Shown piece by piece: positions 58,706 through 64,000 of a stretch of 64,000 nucleotides of DNA. The stretch is from NCBI GenBank assembly GCA_025916135.1, contig CP104793.1, positions 1,116,001 to 1,180,000 of the forward strand, written 5' to 3'. Each line of letters begins with the position of its first letter. The stretch's first letter is position 1. Below the pieces are notes generated by a model. It was not told where the DNA came from. It saw only the letters and a list, made by a program, of their open reading frames with translations, and searched no databases. The translations under genes and the position numbers were made by a program. This DNA comes from Rhodobacteraceae bacterium D3-12. Lineage in GTDB: Bacteria; Pseudomonadota; Alphaproteobacteria; Rhodobacterales; Rhodobacteraceae.

Positions 58706-59578
58706 ATGCAGTATTCCGGGCTTAAAGAGTTCCTGTCCAGCGGTAAGGCGGTTTTGGCCAAAGGGCCGATTGCCTTGGTCTTTGCCGAGGATGAGGTCGA
58801 GCTTGATACCACCCTGCGCCATCATCAGCAGTCGGGGTTCAAAGCGGTGGTCGCCTTTATGCCCGATAGCTTTGCGTTGCCCGGTGATCTGGTGAAGACC
58901 GTGCATCGCGTGCGCTATGATACGCAGGCGGAAAACGCGGTGATGGAGGCGGTCACAGCGGTCAACAATGTCGCTGCGCCGGGACAGTGGATTTACTACT
59001 GCTACAATGCGGAATACCTGTTTTACCCGTTTTGCGAAACGCGTCTGATTGGTGAAATGCTTGCCTTTCACACGGAAGAGCGGCGCGATGCGATGCTGAC
59101 CTATGTGGTTGATCTTTATGCCGACGACCTGAACCAGAACCCCGACGCGGTATCGCTTGACCGGGCGTTTATGGATAAATCGGGCTACTACGCGCTTGCC
59201 CGCCCGGACGAGAGCAAGGAAAACCACCCCAAAGAGCGCCAGCTGGATTTCTTTGGCGGGCTGCGCTGGCGGTTTGAAGAGCATGTGCCGGCGCCGCGTC
59301 GAAAGATCGACCGGATTGCGCTTTTTCGTGCGACGCTGGGGGTCAAGCTGCGTGAGGATCACACGTTTTCGGATGAGGAATTCAACACCTACGCCTGCCC
59401 GTGGCACAACAACCTCACGGCGGCGATCGTGTCATTTCGCACCGCAAAGGCGCTTAAACGCAATCCCGGGTCTACCTTTGATATCGATACGTTCCACTGG
59501 CACAATTCGGTGCCGTTCGAGTGGCATTCGCGCCAGCTTCTTGACCTTGGGTTGATGGAGCCGGGTCAGTGGTTCTGA
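58706..59578 (+). CDS. Glycosyltransferase-like protein (GT2/GT92-type)
   Basis: This is a 290-residue protein starting MQYSGLKEFLSSGKAVLAKG, ALVFAEDEVELDTTLRHHQQ, VAFMPDSFALPGDLVKTVHR (DXD-like region), QWIYYCYNAEYLFYPFCETR. C-terminal segments are FGGLRWRFEEHVPAPRRKID and DIDTFHWHNSVPFEWHSRQL. The pattern of DUF-like glycosyltransferases (family 92-like) fits, but no firm acceptor is known. Starts at 58655, 58703 and 58706 are possible; the ribosome site GAGG fits the last two. Repeat copy C follows it. Confidence 0.7.
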   Translation: MQYSGLKEFLSSGKAVLAKGPIALVFAEDEVELDTTLRHHQQSGFKAVVAFMPDSFALPGDLVKTVHRVRYDTQAENAVMEAVTAVNNVAAPGQWIYYCYNAEYLFYPFCETRLIGEMLAFHTEERRDAMLTYVVDLYADDLNQNPDAVSLDRAFMDKSGYYALARPDESKENHPKERQLDFFGGLRWRFEEHVPAPRRKIDRIALFRATLGVKLREDHTFSDEEFNTYACPWHNNLTAAIVSFRTAKALKRNPGSTFDIDTFHWHNSVPFEWHSRQLLDLGLMEPGQWF

Positions 59579-59750
59579 TCCGGGGCTGATCGCTGTGCAG
59601 GCAATCCCCCACACCTGATCCAATTGAGCGCCTTGCGGCGCGCAGGGCGCATCGACCCTCCTCCTGTCCTCCTCCGTTGGAGGAGGAAGCATGGCGCCGG
59701 CCGACCCAGAGATTTCCAGCACAAGCGCCAATAGATCGGGCGGGACGCTC

Positions 59751-59846
59751 CGCGGGGGATATTTGAGGTCAGATGAAGCGCAGGAGTCCGTTTCTTCATC
59801 TGACCGGAAATATCCCGGGGGGAGTGGGGGGCTGGCCCCCCACCCG
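59751..59846. repeat. Dispersed palindromic repeat, paired copies C1/C2
   Basis: C1 (59751-59780, plus strand) has CGCGGGGGATATTTGAGGTCAGATGAAG. C2 (59791-59846, minus strand) is the full element, ending in the GGGGGGCTGGCCCCCC hairpin. The two face each other and form a large inverted repeat in the 297-bp gap between the 58706 gene and aroA. Confidence 0.75.
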
Positions 59847-59890
59847 GACCTGCGCTATCAGGCGGGGCAGAGAGAATGAAAGGCCGCATG

Positions 59891-61237
59891 ATGTCCGCAC
59901 ATGGTTCCCCGATCCCGATGGTTTCCCATCCTGTCACGGCGTTGTCCGGCGTGGCCGATGTTCCGGGGGACAAGTCGATCTCGCACCGCGCGTTGATCCT
60001 CGGGGCGATGTGTGTCGGCGAGACCCGTATCAGCGGTCTGCTGGAAGGGGATGACGTCTTGGCGACGGCGGCTGCGATGCGCAATTTCGGCGCTGATGTG
60101 ACACGCGACGAGGATGGCGTCTGGCGTGTGCATGGTGTTGGCGTTGGTGGCTTTGCTGAGCCAGAGGGCGTGGTGGATTGCGGCAATGCGGGCACGGGGG
60201 TGCGGTTGATCATGGGGGCGATGGCGACCTCGCCGATTACCGCGACGTTCACTGGTGATGCCAGCCTCAATGCGCGGCCGATGGCGCGGGTGACGGATCC
60301 GCTGGCATTGTTCGGGGCGCGGGCCGTTGGGCGCGCGCAGGGGCGATTGCCGATGACGATTGTGGGTGCGCGCACGCCGGTGCCGGTGCGCTATGAGGTG
60401 CCGATGCCATCGGCACAGGTGAAGTCGGCGGTGCTTCTGGCCGGGCTGAATGCGCCGGGGCAGACGGTGGTGATCGAGAAAGAGGCGACGCGCGATCATA
60501 CCGAGCGGATGCTGGCAGGGTTTGGCGCCGAGATCGCGGTGAGCGACGAAGAGGGCAAGCGGGTCATTACCCTGACCGGACAGCCGGACTTGAAGCCACA
60601 GGTGATCGCCGTGCCGCGCGATCCGTCGTCAGCGGCGTTTCCGGTCTGTGCGGCGTTGATCGTGCCGGGGTCGGATGTGCTGGTGCCGGGGATCGGGCTG
60701 AACCCGACGCGGGCAGGGTTGTTTGACACGTTAAAAGACATGGGCGCCGATCTCACTTATGAGAACCAGCGCGAGGAGGGGGGCGAGCCGGTGGCCGATC
60801 TGCGCGCACGGTTTTCGCCCGATATGACCGGCATCGAGGTGCCGCCCGAACGCGCCGCCAGCATGATCGACGAATACCCGATCCTGTCGGTTGTCGCGGC
60901 CAATGCCACTGGGCGCACCGTGATGCGCGGCGTCAAGGAGCTTAGGGTCAAGGAAAGCGACCGGATTGACGCCATGGCCAAAGGCCTACGTGCCAATGGG
61001 GTCGAGGTGGAAGAGGGCGAGGATTGGTGGATCGTCACCGGCTGCGGTGTCGGCAACGTGCCGGGTGGCGGGACATGCGAGACCTTCCTTGACCACCGTA
61101 TAGCCATGTCGTTCCTGTGCCTTGGGATGGCGGCTGGCGCTCCGGTTGCTCTGGATGATGGCGGGCCGGTGGCCACGTCCTTTCCGGTATTTGAGCCGCT
61201 TATGGCGGGGCTGGGCGCTGATATCAGGCGCGGATGA
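59891..61237 (+). CDS. aroA: EPSP synthase, class II (CP4-like)
   Basis: AroA joins shikimate-3-phosphate and PEP in aromatic amino-acid synthesis. This 448-residue enzyme has [75 protein letters not shown] and [20 protein letters not shown]. Class II features ([29 protein letters not shown]) match CP4. At the glyphosate site CP4 has Ala (GNAATG) but this has Gly (GNAGTG), so tolerance is not predicted. The start is ATG 59891, seven bases after AAAGG; 59876 is in frame. Its end overlaps the next gene by 14 bases. Confidence 0.95.
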   Translation: MSAHGSPIPMVSHPVTALSGVADVPGDKSISHRALILGAMCVGETRISGLLEGDDVLATAAAMRNFGADVTRDEDGVWRVHGVGVGGFAEPEGVVDCGNAGTGVRLIMGAMATSPITATFTGDASLNARPMARVTDPLALFGARAVGRAQGRLPMTIVGARTPVPVRYEVPMPSAQVKSAVLLAGLNAPGQTVVIEKEATRDHTERMLAGFGAEIAVSDEEGKRVITLTGQPDLKPQVIAVPRDPSSAAFPVCAALIVPGSDVLVPGIGLNPTRAGLFDTLKDMGADLTYENQREEGGEPVADLRARFSPDMTGIEVPPERAASMIDEYPILSVVAANATGRTVMRGVKELRVKESDRIDAMAKGLRANGVEVEEGEDWWIVTGCGVGNVPGGGTCETFLDHRIAMSFLCLGMAAGAPVALDDGGPVATSFPVFEPLMAGLGADIRRG

Positions 61238-61846
61238 GGCCGCGTGTGATCAGCGGAGCAATGGCTTTTTCATAAGCCGCCGAATCCGCACGAAGGATCG
61301 CCGCCTCGACAAGCGTGACACCGTAGCCGCGATTGAGCGCCGCTTCGGCAGTGCGCGCGACGCAGTAGGCGCCGTCCAGCCCGGCAATGTCGAGCGTGCC
61401 GATCTCAAGCTTATCCAACAGCCGGTCAAGGGCGCTTGTCTCGAACCCGTCTTGCACCCGCTTGATAAGCACATGATCCGGTAAGCCGTTGAAATCACGC
61501 GCGAGCCCGGTGTCGGGGCCGCCTGCCAATGCGGTGCCACCCATTGTGAGCTTTGAGACAAGCCGGCTTCCGGGGTGGACCATTCCTGTTTCAGGGCAAT
61601 GACAGGCCAGCCGCGGGCGCGGGCGGCGCGTGCTGCGGCGTGAATGGCGCTTTTGGCTCTGTCGCGTGTTTCGGCGGGATAGGTTGCATCACTCCAGAAG
61701 GCGTCCTGTAAATCAATCAGCAGCAGGGCGCGCCCGTTTCGCGGAGGAATGCGCGTGCCCTGCGTTGCGCGTGTGATATGGCGCAGCGTCAGAACGCCCC
61801 AAACCACAAGCGCGAGCACCAGCAGAGCGATCAAAAGCCAGATCAT
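61224..61846 (-). CDS. Isochorismatase-family cysteine hydrolase, split by one indel
   Basis: One base added at about 61559 joins the frames into about 207 residues. An N-terminal hydrophobic anchor [17 protein letters not shown] precedes [60 protein letters not shown] and the active-site region [20 protein letters not shown], with Cys in AYCV. These are Asp-Lys-Cys amidases/isochorismatases acting on small amides such as nicotinamide. ATG 61846 overlaps the marR-like stop (ATGA), so the two form an operon. Confidence 0.83.
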
Positions 61847-62292
61847 CTGCGCTCGCCATTCAGGTGTCGAAAGGCAGACAGGACGTGCTGTGCCACCGAT
61901 AGGGCGGTGTCGATATCCTTGATGCTGAGCCGCTTGGCGATTTGCTCCAGCCGCGCCATTTCTTCGGCCCGGATCGTTGTGATCAGATCCCCGCCCTCAC
62001 GCGTGAGCACTATCAACGGCGAACGTTTGTGCCGGGGGTTGGGGCGTTTCACGACCATTCCGGCCGCAAGACAGTCGTTCACCATGAGCTGCACGTATTG
62101 ACGCCCGATCTCAAGCGCATGGGCGAGGTCGGGGACAGACGATGACCCATCGCGCGCCAGCACCTCAAGCACGGCGCGCATCCGCACGGTCAACCCGGAG
62201 CCAAGGAGGCCTGTTTCAACCGTTTCTTCGATCTGTTGCACCAATGGGCGGGTCATCCAGATGAAGTCATAAAGGGACTCTGCTTTGCTCAT
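61843..62292 (-). CDS. MarR-family transcriptional regulator
   Basis: This is a 149-residue winged-helix regulator. It shows FIWMTRPLVQQIEETVETGL, LTVRMRAVLEVLARDGSSSV, LAHALEIGRQYVQLMVND, the wing VVKRPNPRHKRSPLIVLTRE and a C-terminal dimer helix. It starts at ATG 62292, next to a double palindrome that is its probable operator. It is co-translated with the isochorismatase-like enzyme and divergent from a membrane-protein gene, so it likely controls both. Confidence 0.9.
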   Translation of the reverse strand: MSKAESLYDFIWMTRPLVQQIEETVETGLLGSGLTVRMRAVLEVLARDGSSSVPDLAHALEIGRQYVQLMVNDCLAAGMVVKRPNPRHKRSPLIVLTREGGDLITTIRAEEMARLEQIAKRLSIKDIDTALSVAQHVLSAFRHLNGERR

Positions 62293-62309
62293 GACATGTA
62301 AAATGTCAT
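62291..62309. promoter_or_regulatory. MarR-type operator 1
   Basis: ATGACAT (62291-62297), GTAAA, ATGTCAT (62303-62309) is a perfect 7-bp inverted repeat with a 5-bp spacer. It covers the marR start codon (62290-62292), so binding would block both promoter and initiation. Confidence 0.75.
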
Positions 62310-62310
62310 T

Positions 62311-62329
62311 TTGACATTAGACATGTCAA
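62311..62329. promoter_or_regulatory. MarR-type operator 2
   Basis: TTGACAT (62311-62317), TAGAC, ATGTCAA (62323-62329) is a perfect 7-bp inverted repeat, 20 bp centre to centre from operator 1. TTGACA inside it could be the -35 of the divergent 62386 gene, with AATTAT at 62334 as -10. Confidence 0.75.
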
Positions 62330-62385
62330 TATCAATTATTGACAGCTTTGCCGCCAAAGTCGCAGGGTGGCGCAAAGAGGGTTTT

Positions 62386-62904
62386 ATGCGTTTACTGGTT
62401 TTTGTGTTTATGGTTGCGACCGCAGGGATTTACCTTGCGATGGTCGTTTGGTCTCTCCCTTATGTTACGGCCGAGGCCGGTGGCTTGATGCCATTTGACC
62501 TGCGCCCGTTCGGATATTCGGTGCAACAGGCAGAGGCGTTCCACAACGCTCTTTCGGACGAAGGCAGGTTGTTTTACCTGAATACGCAGCTGTTGCTTGA
62601 TTTGTTTTTTCCACCGATGCTGGCGCTTTGCTTCATTCTGATTGCCTTTGTGTTTTGGCAAAATTTGGCGCGCTGGGTGATTATTGCATTAGCGTTGCTG
62701 ACGCTAACCGCCGATTACACCGAGAATGTGTTGCTGGCGCAGATTTTAACGCATTTCGATCCGGATTTGGTTATAGAAGCGAGCTTTTGGACCAAATTGA
62801 AATCGGGATCGACCACGCTGACCTTGGGATTGATAATCGTCATGTTGAGCGTCGGAATTTGGCGGCGAAAACGCGCTGAAACGCGGTGCTATCGACGGTT
62901 GTAG
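62386..62904 (+). CDS. Four-helix membrane protein divergent from marR
   Basis: This is a 172-residue protein, unrecognised. Hydrophobic helices are MRLLVFVFMVATAGIYLAMV, LFFPPMLALCFILIAFVFW, LARWVIIALALLTLTADYT and TLTLGLIIVMLSVGIWRRK. Start ATG 62386 is 6 bases after AAGAGGG. ATG 62323 would start inside operator 2 and is rejected. Divergence from marR and shared palindromes suggest joint control and perhaps a transport or stress role. Confidence 0.75.
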   Translation: MRLLVFVFMVATAGIYLAMVVWSLPYVTAEAGGLMPFDLRPFGYSVQQAEAFHNALSDEGRLFYLNTQLLLDLFFPPMLALCFILIAFVFWQNLARWVIIALALLTLTADYTENVLLAQILTHFDPDLVIEASFWTKLKSGSTTLTLGLIIVMLSVGIWRRKRAETRCYRRL

Positions 62905-63041
62905 GTCATCCGAGGAGGATCGGCGGGCGTTCCGTAGAAGCTTGGTCATTTGCCACGCGCTGTCGCTATGGCTTTTCATCGCGGCGGCGGCTTGTTAGAG
63001 CTTGGGGCGATTAGAAACCGGCAATAAAACAGGGCGCGGCA

Positions 63042-63658
63042 ATGAGCTTTACCGTGGCAATCGACGGACCGGCAGCAGCGGGAAAAGGCACGCTTTCCAA
63101 GGCGGTGGCGGCGCATTTCGGGTTCGGGCATCTGGATACCGGGCTGCTTTATCGCGCGGTGGCGGCCAAGGTTTTGACCGGGGTCGACCCGTTGGTCGCC
63201 GCGCGCGCCCTGCAGGCCAAAGACCTGACGGGCGAGTTGCGCACGCAAGCCATCGCGCAGGAGGCCAGCCGCGTTGCCGTGATCCCCGAAGTTCGCGAGG
63301 CGCTGGTCGATTTCCAACGCGCATTTGGCGCGCGCGCCGGGGGGCGGTGCTTGACGGGCGCGACATTGGCACGGTGATTTGCCCCGATGCGCGGGTGAAG
63401 CTGTTTGTGACCGCCAGCGCCGACGTGCGTGCAGAGCGGCGCTTTCTCGAGCTTGCGGCCAAGGGCGCAGAGGTGACCCGCGCGGGTGTTCTTGCCGATA
63501 TCAAAGAGCGTGACGCACGCGACAGCGAACGCTCGACCGCACCAATGAAGCCGGCAGAGGACGCCGTCGTCCTCGACACGTCCGAGATGAGCATCGAGCA
63601 GGCGCTCGCCGCCGCCATCGCCATGATAAGCAAAGCACAATCAGAGCAGCAGGATTAG
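63042..63658 (+). CDS. cmk: Cytidylate kinase Cmk, split by one indel
   Basis: One G added to the run at 63339-63344 turns GARAGGRCL into [20 protein letters not shown] and gives about 205 residues. It has the P-loop [56 protein letters not shown] and [20 protein letters not shown]. It phosphorylates CMP/dCMP. Start ATG 63042. This essential enzyme argues for a sequence error. The next gene starts 39 bp downstream. Confidence 0.94.
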
Positions 63659-63697
63659 CGCAACACCCACGATTGGCGCAAAACAAGGAGACGCGAC

Positions 63698-64000
63698 GTG
63701 AACACCCGTAAACTGGGCCAGACCGGACCAGAGATTTCGCCCATGGGCTATGGCGCGATGAGTTTTTCAAACTTTTATGGCCCCACCAGCGAGGCCCAGA
63801 GCTTTGCCATTCTGGATGCGATGCGCGACTGGGGCGTGAACCATATCGACACGTCGAATATCTATGGCATGGGCGGCTCGGAAGAGACGATCGGGCGCTA
63901 TTTTGCCGCCAACAAGGGGGCCGAACAGGAGTTTGTCATCGCCACCAAAGCGGGGATCACACGGGACGCGGACAACAACCGCTGTTTTCGCAATGATCGC
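63698..64000 (+). CDS. Aldo/keto reductase, N-terminal part
   Basis: The gene starts at GTG 63698, seven bases after AAGGAG, and runs off the window edge. The first 100 or so residues include NTRKLGQTGPEISPMGYGAM, DAMRDWGVNHIDTSNIYGMG with the catalytic Asp/Tyr (DTSNIYG), and VIATKAGITR with the Lys. It is a typical NADPH-dependent aldo/keto reductase. Substrate unknown. Confidence 0.9.
   Translation, partial: MNTRKLGQTGPEISPMGYGAMSFSNFYGPTSEAQSFAILDAMRDWGVNHIDTSNIYGMGGSEETIGRYFAANKGAEQEFVIATKAGITRDADNNRCFRNDR

Overview
The window is GC-rich chromosomal DNA from an alphaproteobacterium, most likely a marine Rhodobacteraceae (Roseobacter-group) bacterium. Support comes from a SAM/SAH riboswitch in front of metK (a class known from Rhodobacterales), an Irr-type Fur regulator beside fabA-fabB-fabI, an NDUFS4-like complex I subunit, a class II aroA, two perfect TTAA-N7-TTAA CtrA-type sites, and many proteins with a roseobacter look. 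Almost everything is housekeeping or ordinary accessory metabolism. There is no CRISPR array, prophage, rRNA or recognisable insertion sequence. One tRNA (Arg, anticodon UCU) is present.

Layout. 0-7.7 kb: ilvC with two tandem Lrp regulators, an EF-hand/Hint protein, a class V aminotransferase, a UbiH-type hydroxylase, a HAD nucleotidase and a GntR regulator. 7.7-18.2 kb: a surface-oriented region with an MshEN-domain glycosyltransferase carrying the CtrA sites, carA, YqeY, a 760-residue beta-helix protein, an exported beta-rich protein, a stress protein, a rhodanese and a membrane-anchored NYN-like protein. 18.2-19.6 kb: an AT-rich island with one unrecognised gene. 19.6-38.1 kb: uvrB, an exported trypsin-like protease with SDDGG repeats, tRNA-Arg, an ArsR/dioxygenase-like/ferric-reductase-like cluster, and a long minus-strand run of catabolic genes (enolase superfamily, ADH, TetA-like MFS, PcaD, PACE, GMC oxidoreductase, dehydratase, HAD). 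38.3-46.2 kb: FKBP, quinone reductase, irr and fabA, then fabB-fabI, with fabA separated from fabB by an opposite-strand pair (ClpP-like protease and coiled-coil membrane protein). 46.3-59.6 kb: trmB, DoxX, two GSTs, a bile-acid symporter, metK with its riboswitch, and a maintenance cluster phoH-X-ybeY-corC-lnt preceded by a lipoprotein/OmpA pair and miaB. 59.9-64 kb: aroA, a MarR operon with a double operator, cmk and the start of an aldo/keto reductase.

The most important quality signal is that at least 14 genes are each split by one or two single-base indels. Nearly all are a single base missing from a short run, often G or C. Essential genes (carA, lnt, ybeY, cmk) are among them, and every repaired gene has normal family length. 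This looks like systematic sequencing or assembly error rather than gene decay, so split genes are annotated here as single loci.

The best candidates for new biology are the CtrA-linked MshEN glycosyltransferase, the protease/membrane-protein pair sitting inside the fab cluster, the AT-rich orphan gene, the MarR-type double operator, and a cysteine-rich WVDPxGCxHW module shared by the adjacent lipoprotein and OmpA genes. No single strikingly novel system is evident.
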